Assembly: GCF_000518885.1 (NCBI RefSeq)
Contig: NZ_JAEL01000059.1
Span: 209 to 34,872, forward strand
Direction of reading: 5' to 3'
Length of the DNA: 34,664 bases
DNA from: Bacillus sp. J33
Lineage (GTDB): Bacteria > Bacillota > Bacilli > Bacillales > Cytobacillaceae
In this document: one piece after another, positions 21,420 to 29,829 of the stretch
Position numbering within the stretch: position 1 is the first letter of the stretch
How the letters are laid out: each line of letters starts with the position of its first letter
Position numbers and translations under genes: made by a program
Notes under the pieces: generated by a model
What the model was told of the DNA's origin: nothing
Databases searched by the model: none
Seen by the model: the letters and a program-made list of their open reading frames with translations, nothing else

Positions 21420-22796
21420 ATGAATAGCTTGTTTATGGAAGGGAACAGCGAAAAAGAAGTGATTTCTTCATTGGAAGAAGATATTATGGTGACGAATTCG
21501 GACGGAATAATTATAAAAGTCAGCAAGGGAAGCGGAAGCCACTACGGAGTTGAACCGGAATCCCTTCTTGGGAAATCCGTATACGAGCTTGAGAGAAAAG
21601 GAGTTTTCAAGCCTGCCATTACACCGGAAGTTTTAAAGAAAAAGAAGAAAGTCATATTAGTTCAGAAGGCATCGACTGGAAAAAAGATATTAGTTACAGG
21701 CATCCCGGTATTTAATGAAATGGGGAACATCGATCAAATTGTCAGCTACTCCTATGATGTATCAGAGCTCCTTGTCATAAAAGAGTATTTAAATAGCGTG
21801 GAAGAGGAAATGGCCAGGGTAAAAAGCGAGCTAGACCTTCTCCGGGAAAAAAGCATCAAAATTGACGGGATGATTGCTGATAGCCAGGAAATGAAAAATA
21901 TTGCAGAAACGGTTAGAAGAATAAGAGATGTGGATGTCACGGTTTTGCTCTTAGGTGAGTCAGGCGTCGGAAAATCAGCTCTTGCCAAATGGATCCACCA
22001 CAACAGCATCCGCAAGGACGGACCTTTTATTGAAGTCAATTGCAGCGCTATTCCCGAATCCATTTTTGAAGCCGAGTTTTTTGGCTATGAAGGCGGTGCT
22101 TTTACAGGGGCTAAAAATAAAGGAAAGATGGGGTTTGCCGAAATGGCGAAGGGAGGCACCCTTTTCTTGGACGAAATAGGTGAACTGTCCGGACACCTTC
22201 AGGCAAAGCTGCTGAAATTTATACAAGATAAAAAGTTTTACAGAGTAGGAGGAACAAAGCCCGTTAATGCTGACTTCCGCTTGCTGGCGGCAACCAATAG
22301 AAACCTTGAGAAGGCTGTTGAAGCAAAGGAATTCAGGCAGGACTTGTTCTTTCGCCTTAATGTCGTACCGCTGAAAATTCCGCCGCTAAGGGAAAGAAAG
22401 GAAGATTTATTTGCTTTAATCCACTATTTTCTTCATTTGATTTCAAAGCGGCATAACCGGGAGCGCCAGCTGGATAAAGCTTTGGTTGACCATCTTCTCC
22501 AGCTTGAATGGAAAGGGAATGTAAGAGAACTTGAGAATTTAATGGAGAGGCTGATTGTTACAAGCAGGAATTCAATCATTACAAAGGATGATCTGCCTTA
22601 TGAATACCATATGCAGGAGAAAAAAGAGGAATTTATCCATTTAGAAGGATTATCGCTGACTGAAATATTGGGTAATGTGGAAAGAAAAGTTTTAATAAAT
22701 GCTAAAAAACGCTTTAGGACAACAACTGAAATAGCGAACGCATTGGGCATTAGTCAGCCTTCAGTAGTAAGAAAATTAAAAAAATATGATTGTTAA
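21420..22796 (+). CDS. Sigma-54-dependent transcriptional activator (PAS-AAA+-HTH)
   Basis: 458-aa enhancer-binding protein. The N-terminal PAS-like sensor is about 15-118; a coiled linker covers 120-150. The AAA+ domain is about 152-385, with Walker A GESGVGKS (179-186), the sigma-54 contact loop GAFTGA (226-231), Walker B GGTLFLDE, and the arginine-finger region FRQDLFFRLNVVPLKIPPLR. A Fis-type HTH (TTTEIANALGISQPSVVRKL) ends it. It needs sigma-54 (SigL) and ATP to open promoters. A perfect sigma-54 promoter lies 9 bases after its stop, in front of an aminotransferase gene, which is the obvious target. This arrangement matches GabR of the B. thuringiensis gab cluster. GGAGG precedes the ATG. 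Confidence 0.92.
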   Translation: MNSLFMEGNSEKEVISSLEEDIMVTNSDGIIIKVSKGSGSHYGVEPESLLGKSVYELERKGVFKPAITPEVLKKKKKVILVQKASTGKKILVTGIPVFNEMGNIDQIVSYSYDVSELLVIKEYLNSVEEEMARVKSELDLLREKSIKIDGMIADSQEMKNIAETVRRIRDVDVTVLLLGESGVGKSALAKWIHHNSIRKDGPFIEVNCSAIPESIFEAEFFGYEGGAFTGAKNKGKMGFAEMAKGGTLFLDEIGELSGHLQAKLLKFIQDKKFYRVGGTKPVNADFRLLAATNRNLEKAVEAKEFRQDLFFRLNVVPLKIPPLRERKEDLFALIHYFLHLISKRHNRERQLDKALVDHLLQLEWKGNVRELENLMERLIVTSRNSIITKDDLPYEYHMQEKKEEFIHLEGLSLTEILGNVERKVLINAKKRFRTTTEIANALGISQPSVVRKLKKYDC

Positions 22797-22804
22797 TACA
22801 TGAA

Positions 22805-22821
22805 TTGGCATGAATATTGCA
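22805..22821 (+). promoter_or_regulatory. Sigma-54 (-24/-12) promoter
   Basis: TTGGCATGAATATTGCA matches the consensus TGGCACG-N4-TTGCA with a single change (T for C); the GG and GC doublets are correctly 12 bases apart. It lies 57 bases upstream of the aminotransferase ATG and right behind the activator gene. No obvious dyad enhancer is found in the ~150 bases upstream of it. Confidence 0.88.
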
Positions 22822-22877
22822 TTAAAGAATAACACAGAGTTCATTTTACATTTATGCACGATTCAGGAGGGAAAAGG

Positions 22878-24194
22878 ATGAACGGAGAAAATTGGAGTCA
22901 TCTTGTTGGGAACATTTCGAATTTATTGGCGCCAAGCATGGCAAAAGACCACCCGAATTTGCCGGTGGTGAAAGCGGAAGGCTGTTGCTACTACGGTGCA
23001 GATGGGGAAGAATATCTGGACTTTACCTCTGGAATTGCCGTAGAAAATGTTGGGCATCGCCATCCGAAAGTTGTACAGGCTATCAAGGACAGTGCCGATC
23101 ATCTTGTTCACGGTCCATCAGGGGTTATCATTTATGAATCCATTTTGCGGCTCGCTGAAGAACTGGGTAAAATCACCCCGGGAAACCTGGATTGCTTTTT
23201 CTTTGCCAACAGCGGTACTGAGGCAATTGAGGGAGCCCTTAAGCTGGCGAAATATGTGACAAAAAGGCCTTATGTTGTATCCTTCACTGGCTGTTTTCAC
23301 GGCCGCTCAATGGGGGCATTAAGTGTCTCCACTTCAAAGAGTAAATACCGGAAGTACCAGCAGCCTTCGTGGCTGACCTATCAGCTTCCTTATGCAAATT
23401 TGAATGAATGTCCCGAGGGGGAAGATCCTGAAGAGTACTTCCCAAGAAAACTGGAGAAGGACGTTGAAACACTTTTCAAGCATCAGGTGGATCCGGATGA
23501 GGTGGCCTGCATGATTATTGAACCGGTTCTTGGAGAAGGCGGCTATATTATTCCCCCGAAAAGATGGATGAAGAAAATTAGGGATATTTGCGACCGGCAT
23601 GGCATTTTGCTGATTTTTGATGAAGTGCAAACTGGTTTTGGCCGCACAGGAGAGTGGTTTGCTGCACAGGCATTTGATGTTGTACCAGATATTATGGCGA
23701 TCGCGAAAGGGATTGCTGCCGGACTCCCGCTCAGTGCGACAGTAGCCTCTAAGGAACTGATGGAGAAATGGCCTTTGGGCGCCCATGGGACAACTTTTGG
23801 CGGAAACCCGATTGCATGCTCCGCAGCACTGGCCTCCCTGGAAATTTTAAGAAATGAAAATCTGCTGGAAAACGCGAAAAAAATGGGTGAGTACGCCTTA
23901 AAGAAATTACAAGAGCTGAAAGCCAAGCATCCGTCTATTGGCAGTGTAAGAGGATTAGGATTAATGATTGGCATTGAAATCATCGACCCCCACACTGGAA
24001 AACCGGATGGAAATGGGGTTATGGATATTCTAAATTCCTCGCTTAAAAAAGGGGTTCTATTCTACTTATGCGGAAACTCAGGCGAAGTAATTCGAATGAT
24101 TCCTCCGCTCATCGTAACCAAGGAGCAAATTGATCAAGGTCTAAACGTTTTGGACGAAGCACTGACAGAGCATGAAGCTGTTGTTGCCAAATAA
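22878..24194 (+). CDS. Class III aminotransferase, probably 4-aminobutyrate aminotransferase
   Basis: 438-aa PLP fold-type I aminotransferase that moves an omega-amino group to a keto acid. Lys277 in [12 protein letters not shown] forms the Schiff base, Asp248 in [13 protein letters not shown] binds the pyridine nitrogen, [18 protein letters not shown] (111-128) binds the phosphate, and HGTTFGGNP follows. Length and motifs fit GabT-like enzymes. The sigma-54 promoter with a neighbouring GabR-like activator supports 4-aminobutyrate or a related amino acid as substrate; this is inference. The start MNGENWSHL has AGGAGG 7 bases upstream; an ATG eight codons earlier lacks one. It is followed after 15 bases by the transporter gene, so the two form an operon. 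Confidence 0.88.
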   Translation: MNGENWSHLVGNISNLLAPSMAKDHPNLPVVKAEGCCYYGADGEEYLDFTSGIAVENVGHRHPKVVQAIKDSADHLVHGPSGVIIYESILRLAEELGKITPGNLDCFFFANSGTEAIEGALKLAKYVTKRPYVVSFTGCFHGRSMGALSVSTSKSKYRKYQQPSWLTYQLPYANLNECPEGEDPEEYFPRKLEKDVETLFKHQVDPDEVACMIIEPVLGEGGYIIPPKRWMKKIRDICDRHGILLIFDEVQTGFGRTGEWFAAQAFDVVPDIMAIAKGIAAGLPLSATVASKELMEKWPLGAHGTTFGGNPIACSAALASLEILRNENLLENAKKMGEYALKKLQELKAKHPSIGSVRGLGLMIGIEIIDPHTGKPDGNGVMDILNSSLKKGVLFYLCGNSGEVIRMIPPLIVTKEQIDQGLNVLDEALTEHEAVVAK

Positions 24195-24209
24195 AAAGGG
24201 GGATTGGGA

Positions 24210-25577
24210 ATGAAGGCTGAGACAAGAGTAAAACCGCAAGCGGTCACAGGAGAGTATTGGAAGTTTATTATTCCATCTTTGATTGGAACTCTATTATTCT
24301 TGGTTCCGGTTAAGTTTCAAGGTGATGTTACGATAGGTGTTGGGATTTTAGCATCCTTACTGAGCAATGCATTCAGCGAGCAAATGCCGGCATTTATTAT
24401 TTTTATTCTCGGAGTATCAGCTGGCCTTTCAATTATTGCGAGAGTGGCCAAACCAGCATTCATTATGGAAAATAAATTTCTAAAAGGTTTATTTGATACG
24501 GGGAAATTTGGTTTAACCATGAGAATTGCCGGCTTTGCAGTCGGTTTAATGACCATTATGGAAGCGGGGCCGGAATTCATCTGGAATAGAAATACAGGAG
24601 GTGTAGTCCTTTATGATTTAGCTCCCGTTTTATTAACCTGGTTCTTATTTGCGGGTATTCTTCTGCCGCTATTAGTGGAGTTCGGATTAATGGAGTTTAT
24701 AGGGGCGCTTGTTCAAAAATTCATGAGGCCGCTTTTTACCTTGCCGGGCCGTTCTTCGATTGACACACTGGCTTCATGGATGGGAGCAGGAACAGTTGGA
24801 GTATTAGTGACTACGAAACAATATGATGAAGGCTTTTATACAAAAAGGGAAGCGGCTGTCATTGCAACTACGTTTTCCATTGCCTCCGTTGCTTTCAGCT
24901 TGGTTGTAGCAAATGTTGTCGGGCTTGGCCATTTGTTTATCCCTTTTTACTTAACCGTCTCGGCTGCATGTATAGCGGCTGCGTTAATCATGCCGAGAAT
25001 CCCGCCTTTATCCCGAAAGCCTGACACCTATTATGAACCTGTAGGGAAGAGAATCGATGAAACGATTCCAGAAGGGGTTTCCAATATTAAGTGGGGTTGG
25101 CAGCAAGCTATTGAAAAAGCAAAAAATGCTCCAGGACCAAAAAAGCTTTTATCCAACGGAGTGGAAACCGTTTTGGATATTTGGATGGGACTCATTCCGC
25201 TGGTGATGAGCTTAGGTGCTGCAGCTTTAATCATTGCGAAATATACACCTGTTTTCCAATTTATTTCATACCCGCTGATTCCAATCCTGGAGTTTATGCA
25301 ATTGCCGGAGGCAGGTGCAGCAGCCCAAACGATGCTTGTCGGATTCGCGGACATGTTCTTGCCTGCAGTCATTGGCAGCGGAATTGAAAGCGAGTTGACG
25401 AGATTCGTAGTAGCAGGGCTATCTTTAACACAGTTAGTTTATATGTCTGAAATTGGCATATTGATCCTTCGCTCTAATATTCCGTTAAGCTTTACTGATT
25501 TATTCATTATTTTTATTGAAAGAACGATTATTACGCTGCCGATTATTGTTTTAATTGCACATGTATTTGTCTTTTAG
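24210..25577 (+). CDS. YjiH family membrane transporter (nucleoside-recognition/gate domain)
   Basis: 455-aa polytopic membrane protein with about ten helices. Two gate-type regions are visible: residues ~140-250 (LPGRSSIDTLASWMGAGTVGVL) and ~320-440 (AGAAAQTMLVGFADMFLPAVI). This is the pattern of the YjiH family, whose substrates are not established. Being in the same sigma-54 transcription unit as an aminotransferase suggests uptake of that enzyme's amino acid substrate. The ATG at 24210 was preferred to an in-frame TTG two codons earlier because AAAGGGGG sits at better spacing. A strong terminator follows. Confidence 0.85.
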   Translation: MKAETRVKPQAVTGEYWKFIIPSLIGTLLFLVPVKFQGDVTIGVGILASLLSNAFSEQMPAFIIFILGVSAGLSIIARVAKPAFIMENKFLKGLFDTGKFGLTMRIAGFAVGLMTIMEAGPEFIWNRNTGGVVLYDLAPVLLTWFLFAGILLPLLVEFGLMEFIGALVQKFMRPLFTLPGRSSIDTLASWMGAGTVGVLVTTKQYDEGFYTKREAAVIATTFSIASVAFSLVVANVVGLGHLFIPFYLTVSAACIAAALIMPRIPPLSRKPDTYYEPVGKRIDETIPEGVSNIKWGWQQAIEKAKNAPGPKKLLSNGVETVLDIWMGLIPLVMSLGAAALIIAKYTPVFQFISYPLIPILEFMQLPEAGAAAQTMLVGFADMFLPAVIGSGIESELTRFVVAGLSLTQLVYMSEIGILILRSNIPLSFTDLFIIFIERTIITLPIIVLIAHVFVF

Positions 25578-25581
25578 CAAG

Positions 25582-25621
25582 AAAAGGAGGCCTGCAATAA
25601 AGCTGGCCTCCTTTTGTTTTT
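25582..25621 (+). terminator. Terminator of the aminotransferase-transporter operon
   Basis: AAAAGGAGGCC (25582-25592) pairs exactly with GGCCTCCTTTT (25605-25615), followed by GTTTTT. Its T-rich tail is also the left target duplication of the inserted repeat. Confidence 0.92.
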
Positions 25622-25871
25622 GGCTCTGTTAAATTTGCCTGTTGATTTCAGCACGAGGCACTCAAGCTTTCAGCGGGCGGGTCCGACGCTCCTCGGTGCA
25701 ATTCGCACCTGTAGGGTCTCCCTCTGACACGCTTCTCCCGCAGGACTATGAATAAGCATCTCCGAGTTAACACCTTCTCGTAAGGAAATACGAATGCATT
25801 TTCGCGGGATCTCGCACCTTCCGCTCCAATCAACAGGGTGCTTTCAATCAACAATTAGCTTTAACACAGCC
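25622..25871 (-). mobile_element. Complete MITE-like element (copy B) with 8-bp target duplication
   Basis: A 250-base non-coding element. On the plus strand it begins GGCTCTGTTAAATTTG and ends CTTTAACACAGCC, so the outer ends are inverted (GGCTCTGTTAA / TTAACACAGCC). Just inside are a second inverted pair, CCTGTTGATT and AATCAACAGG. TTGTTTTT stands directly on both sides (25614-25621 and 25872-25879), a target-site duplication. The interior is GC-rich with several short inverted motifs. No transposase frame is present, so movement would need one in trans; termini and 8-bp duplication recall IS6-type elements. Oriented opposite to copies A and D. After it, 25880-26032 holds only the leader of the next gene. 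Confidence 0.82.
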
Positions 25872-26032
25872 TTGTTTTTTAAAAGGGTATTAACGACATG
25901 GATAAGGAAAAAATTTTATAGATATAAATACCTATACCTCATTTTTTTCCGGAATAGTTTACATGACGAAAAATATTCTGGGGACTTGTCTCATATCTTA
26001 TATAGAATCTGCAATTTATAAGGAGAGGCGAA

Positions 26033-27358
26033 ATGAGCAAATTTTTTAAAGGCGTTGTTTTGCTTGCGCTTGCCGCATTTGCCAGCGAGTGTATAGAGTT
26101 TATAGTAAATATGGTTCTCGCCCGGGAGCTGGGGGAGAGAGGGCTCGGCATGTATATGTCCATTTTGCCGACCATCTTCCTGATTGTTCTTTTAGCAAGC
26201 TTTGAGCTCCCCATATCCATATCCAAGTTTATTGCCGAAAAGGATAAAAAGTATCATCTAAGCATGCTTAACCATGTGATCACACTGACGATTCTCTTTA
26301 CAGCTATTCTTGTGCCGATTGCGGCAGCGATTATTCCATTTATCTCTGTTTTTGATGAGTACCATCCTCTTTTAAGGTGGACGGTTATCGGTTTTATTCC
26401 GATTGTATCCTTTTCCTCGATTGCCAGGGGATTTTTTATGGGCAAGCATCAAATGGGGAAAATCGCAGCTTCAAATTTCCTTCGCAAATCTGTACAGCTT
26501 TTGCTGCTGGTAGTGCTGTATCAGGCCTTTCAGTTTGATACAGATACAGCTGTCTTTATTGCATTTTGCACATTTATTGGGAGTGAGGCCGTTGTATTCC
26601 TTTATTTGCTCCACATGTTTATCATTCAATACCAGCGTGTAAGGAAAGAGCCATCTGAAGTCATCAGCGGAAAAAGTGTACGGCAAAACTTGATATCTGT
26701 TTCTGTGCCGACTACCGCTTTAAGGGTTTTTCATGCACTGACTCATGCCATTCAGCCTTTTTTAATAAAAGGTGCACTCCTAAAAGCAGGAGTGCCAGGG
26801 GAAATAGCGACAGAACATTTTGGAATGCTGGCAGGTGTTGCCATGACAATCGGTTTCTTTCCATCATTTATTGCCCATTCATTTTTAATCATGCTGATTC
26901 CGACTGTTTCTAAGGAATATGCCGATAAAAATCTGGAGGAATTGCGTCGGCTTCTGCAGCAGGTATTCTTTGTCACCTTCTTATACGGTGTCCCGTCTGT
27001 AGGGTTCTTCTACTTTTTTGCCAGGCCGCTTACGGACGTATTCTTCCATTCCACTGATGCAGCCATATACTTGCAGATGCTGTGGCCATTTTTTCTGCTC
27101 CATTTTTTCATTATTCCGATGCAGGCCTACTTAATTGGCCTGGGCCTTATGAAAGATGCCTTCTTTCATTCAGTCTGGTCAACAGTTGTTTCCTTTGCAG
27201 CCATGTTCCTGCTTGGCTCCATGCACAGCTTGCAGATGGACGGGATTATTATGGGGATGAACACAGGAGCAGTCCTCCTGGCTATGATGCATTATGTGAC
27301 AGTATGCCGGAAAATCGGCCTGACCCTATTCCTATCGCCTGCTAAACAATTTAATTAA
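26033..27358 (+). CDS. Polysaccharide biosynthesis/flippase protein, SpoVB/YkvU-like
   Basis: 441-aa member of the MOP flippase superfamily, with 12 or more hydrophobic helices over the entire length. The N-terminus AAFASECIEFIVNMVLARELGERGLGMY and the segment PISISKFIAEKDK are typical of SpoVB and its paralogue YkvU, which move lipid-linked precursors or act in spore envelope assembly. The divergence from SpoVB and slightly shorter length (SpoVB is about 518 aa) favour the YkvU branch. AAGGAGAGG precedes the ATG. Monocistronic; a sporulation promoter was sought but not found with confidence. Confidence 0.82.
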   Translation: MSKFFKGVVLLALAAFASECIEFIVNMVLARELGERGLGMYMSILPTIFLIVLLASFELPISISKFIAEKDKKYHLSMLNHVITLTILFTAILVPIAAAIIPFISVFDEYHPLLRWTVIGFIPIVSFSSIARGFFMGKHQMGKIAASNFLRKSVQLLLLVVLYQAFQFDTDTAVFIAFCTFIGSEAVVFLYLLHMFIIQYQRVRKEPSEVISGKSVRQNLISVSVPTTALRVFHALTHAIQPFLIKGALLKAGVPGEIATEHFGMLAGVAMTIGFFPSFIAHSFLIMLIPTVSKEYADKNLEELRRLLQQVFFVTFLYGVPSVGFFYFFARPLTDVFFHSTDAAIYLQMLWPFFLLHFFIIPMQAYLIGLGLMKDAFFHSVWSTVVSFAAMFLLGSMHSLQMDGIIMGMNTGAVLLAMMHYVTVCRKIGLTLFLSPAKQFN

Positions 27359-27360
27359 AA

Positions 27361-27480
27361 GGCTCTCTTCTCATAAATTGCTGTTTTACTTCTAAACTCT
27401 GCCCGTAGATTTCCGATGCGGGCACTTGCTTTCCGCGGGGAGAAATGGGAGCCTCCTCGGATTAGCTTGCAGCAAACTTC
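27361..27480 (-). repeat. Degenerate copy of the dispersed repeat (copy C)
   Basis: Starts GGCTCTCTTCTC. It keeps the family stretch GTAGATTTCCGATGCGGGCA then CTTGCTTTCCGCGGG and GAGCCTCCTCGG, then loses similarity near 27480. No matched right end or target duplication is seen, so it is an old or truncated copy. Boundaries are approximate. Confidence 0.55.
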
Positions 27481-27508
27481 ACGAAAACAACCTATTTTTT
27501 TATGAAAT

Positions 27509-27546
27509 AAGCATCTGCCCAAGTTCAGCAGATGCTTTATTTTTGC
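27509..27546. terminator. Terminator between convergent genes
   Basis: AAGCATCTGC (27509-27518) pairs exactly with GCAGATGCTT (27528-27537), followed by TATTTTTG on the plus strand. The stem reaches the stop codon of the minus-strand gene at 27537. Confidence 0.8.
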
Positions 27547-28211
27547 CGATCATCAAATGGGCCAAACTTCTTTTCGATTGCTTTTTCATCCCCATACAAA
27601 ATGATATGATCTCCTTCTTGTAATTCGGTAACCAGCCTTTCCTTCCTTATTTTTAAGTCGCCTCTTTGGATGTATAAAACAAGGATATCTTCCTCTTCTT
27701 CAATTATGTCCCGAAGCTCCTCGCCAATATAATCAGATGAACTATCTATGAAATAATCCAATATATGATCGCCCTTATCTGTCAGCAATGCATCCCGGAT
27801 CGGCAAATCCCGGAAATCGTAATGTTCTTCCATCTCATGTTCCAATTTGCCTGCAAGATGTTTTTTCACATAGGGTGTCTTTAAAATAAAAATGATCATG
27901 ATGAGTGCAGCACCCACAACGGAAATATTTTTAGTGTAAAATTCATCAGCCAAAAGATTGCTGATGGCTGAAATAATAACTGCGAGTGAAAACGCCCCAA
28001 ATAGGATTAAAAATGCACCCAGCTTTCTGCGGATTGGATGATCGATAATCAGCTCCGATTCACCTGTAGTAAAGCCAGTCCCAGTCATCATAGAAATAAC
28101 CTGAAACCGGGCTATATGCTTATCCAGTCCCGTATAAGTAAAAAGCAGGGTATTTATTTCAATAACAGCGAAGATTATCCCCAAATAAATCAGAATGAAA
28201 AGCACACCCAT
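27537..28211 (-). CDS. Membrane protein with C-terminal TrkA_C domain
   Basis: 224-aa protein. The N-terminal half has three hydrophobic segments (about 2-22, 67-88 and 98-112). Between the first two lies RFQVISMMTGTGFTTGESEL, which resembles the pore-loop region of Trk/Ktr potassium transporters. The C-terminal part (about 140-218) is a TrkA_C (RCK-C) domain, with ALLTDKGDHILDYFID at its start and LQEGDHIILYGDEKAIEKKF near the end; such domains bind ligands such as cyclic di-AMP in potassium channels. Ion-flux or osmotic function is an inference; the membrane part is too small for a complete transporter. GGAGG precedes the ATG. Confidence 0.75.
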   Translation of the reverse strand: MGVLFILIYLGIIFAVIEINTLLFTYTGLDKHIARFQVISMMTGTGFTTGESELIIDHPIRRKLGAFLILFGAFSLAVIISAISNLLADEFYTKNISVVGAALIMIIFILKTPYVKKHLAGKLEHEMEEHYDFRDLPIRDALLTDKGDHILDYFIDSSSDYIGEELRDIIEEEEDILVLYIQRGDLKIRKERLVTELQEGDHIILYGDEKAIEKKFGPFDDRQK

Positions 28212-28242
28212 CTTGAATTCCTCCGGCTACTCAAAATTATGC

Positions 28243-28271
28243 AAAAAACCTAAGGAAGCTTGTCCTTAGGT
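28243..28271 (-). terminator. Terminator of the 28271-28534 gene
   Basis: ACCTAAGGA (28248-28256) pairs exactly with TCCTTAGGT (28263-28271), followed on the minus strand by a T-run (28243-28248). The stem touches the stop codon. Confidence 0.85.
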
Positions 28272-28534
28272 CATTGCTGAACTGTTTCATTATAGTAATT
28301 TACTGAATACAAGGCACCTTCATCCACCATTTTATTGTCTTCTATATTATGGGGATCTGGATTCCCGAGCTTTTCATTTTGAACGGTATCATTTAAAAAA
28401 CGGCCAGGAATCATGCCTTTCATTTTTACTGCAAGTGATTGAACCTTGTTTCTATTATTCTTGCTTGCCAATAACAAGATACTAGTAATGCCGACTCCGG
28501 CTAATAGATATGGATATAACGGACGAGAATTCAT
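28271..28534 (-). CDS. Small membrane-anchored protein of unknown function (87 aa)
   Basis: Begins MNSRPLYPYLLAGVGITSIL: one N-terminal hydrophobic helix (about 8-23). A basic stretch (KNNRNKVQSLAVKMKGMIPG) and an acidic, Asn-rich tail follow. AAAGGAGGAG precedes the ATG at good spacing, and the gene has its own terminator, so it is very likely expressed. I do not recognise the family. It lies upstream of the TrkA_C gene on the same strand but is separated from it by that terminator. Confidence 0.7.
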   Translation of the reverse strand: MNSRPLYPYLLAGVGITSILLLASKNNRNKVQSLAVKMKGMIPGRFLNDTVQNEKLGNPDPHNIEDNKMVDEGALYSVNYYNETVQQ

Positions 28535-28558
28535 AATATGCTCCTCCTTTAAAATTTA

Positions 28559-28672
28559 GACTGTGTAAAAAGCTTATTGCTGTTGTTAGCATCCTGTTGA
28601 TTGGAGCGTCGGACCGACCGCTGAACGCTTGAGTACCTCGTGCTGAAATCAACAGGCAAATTTAACAGAGCC
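28559..28672 (+). mobile_element. Short MITE-like element (copy D) with 8-bp target duplication
   Basis: A 114-base element running from GACTGTGTAAAAAGC to TTTAACAGAGCC. AAAATTTA stands directly on both sides (28551-28558 and 28673-28680). It has the inner inverted pair CCTGTTGATT / AATCAACAGG. Relative to copy B it lacks the middle: TTGATTGGAGCG is joined straight to TCGGACC. GGAGCG occurs at both deletion edges in copy B, so the short form arose by recombination across that 6-base repeat. It is in the same orientation as copy A. The rest of 28535-28853 shows only the leaders of the two flanking divergent genes. Confidence 0.82.
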
Positions 28673-28853
28673 AAAATTTAAAAAGTTTGTCTTTCTTGCA
28701 CTCTATTTACCCGATCTTTTTAACTAAAAACATCTCAGCTTTAAACATTGTTTCCAATTTAAGAAATTATTACTCGTTCTGCGAGGTTTAAATATGCATA
28801 AGGAGAGGGAATCATAGAGTTATAAACTACCTCCAGCTGAAAGGGAGATGGAG

Positions 28854-29795
28854 ATGGAGAAAGAATATAGAGAGAATAATTGGAAATGGCATCGTTATGA
28901 CCATACAGACGAAATTGACAAGTATAGTCATGATGATTATAAAGAAGCACTAATACACTGGGCAAAAAAGACTTCCGACCATAAAACCAATGTAATGGAA
29001 ATGAACACAACAACCCGGGGAAAAGAGTATATAAGCGGATCCCTTATTTATAAGCAAACCATTGATGATCAAAATGAAAATAAGCTATTTCATTATTTTC
29101 TGGCAAGGGATTTTTTAATAACAGTTAATTTTAATCCATCTGCTATTAAGTCGATAGATGAGAAATCTGTTCTGAAAAAAATGGAATATACTCAAAATGC
29201 CATTGAAGGTTTTTTTGTGTTATTGGGTGAAGTGTTGAGTGAGAGTATTGCAAAGATAGATAAATTTGAAATCCGATTAAATGATTTATTATGGAAAGTA
29301 AAGAAAAGAAACAGCATAGACATCTTAGAAGAAATCTATCAGTTAAGGCATGAACTTCTTGTGTGGAAAAATTTAATTATTCCTGTAAAAGAAATTAAAT
29401 TGGGAATTGAAGAAGCATTTGGAGAAGATGTAAGCAAAGAAGTTGAATTCAAGCGGACGTGTAAAAGGATCGAAAGAGGCGACACTCTGATCCGTGAATA
29501 TCAGCAGGAAATTGATACACTTGTCAATTTTGAGGAAATTGTTTCACACCATCGCGGCAATGAAATTGTGAAGACGCTGACTGTCATAACGACACTCTTT
29601 ACTCCTGTTGCTGCCTGGGGCGCCCTTTGGGGAATGAACTTTAAATATATGCCTGAGCTTGAATGGAAGATTGGTTATCCTTTATCTCTGTTATTAATAG
29701 CTGGCACCACAGCTGCTTTATATTTTATGCTTGTTAAAAAGGGATGGATGGGCGATATTTTAAGAGGAAAGAAGAAGAATTCCTTTTTCAAATAA
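28854..29795 (+). CDS. CorA-like magnesium transporter family protein
   Basis: 313-aa CorA-type channel subunit. A long charged cytosolic domain (1-~250), with helical stretches, is followed by two C-terminal helices. The signature GMN is present in ALWGMNFKYMPELEWKIGYP, between helix 1 (about 235-257) and helix 2 (about 274-293). A basic tail closes it (LRGKKKNSFFK). GMN forms the magnesium-selective mouth of the pore. The second ATG is used because AGGGAG lies 6 bases before it; the first ATG, two codons earlier, touches that site. The N-terminal domain is diverged from classic CorA, so other divalent ions are possible. Confidence 0.85.
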   Translation: MEKEYRENNWKWHRYDHTDEIDKYSHDDYKEALIHWAKKTSDHKTNVMEMNTTTRGKEYISGSLIYKQTIDDQNENKLFHYFLARDFLITVNFNPSAIKSIDEKSVLKKMEYTQNAIEGFFVLLGEVLSESIAKIDKFEIRLNDLLWKVKKRNSIDILEEIYQLRHELLVWKNLIIPVKEIKLGIEEAFGEDVSKEVEFKRTCKRIERGDTLIREYQQEIDTLVNFEEIVSHHRGNEIVKTLTVITTLFTPVAAWGALWGMNFKYMPELEWKIGYPLSLLLIAGTTAALYFMLVKKGWMGDILRGKKKNSFFK

Positions 29796-29797
29796 AC

Positions 29798-29829
29798 AAG
29801 AGTGCCGTCAGATTGCGGCACTCTTTTCG
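29798..29829. terminator. Bidirectional terminator between convergent genes
   Basis: AAGAGTGCCG (29798-29807) pairs with CGGCACTCTT (29816-29825), with TTTT on the plus side and TTGTTT on the minus side. It serves the CorA gene and the epimerase gene. Confidence 0.88.
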
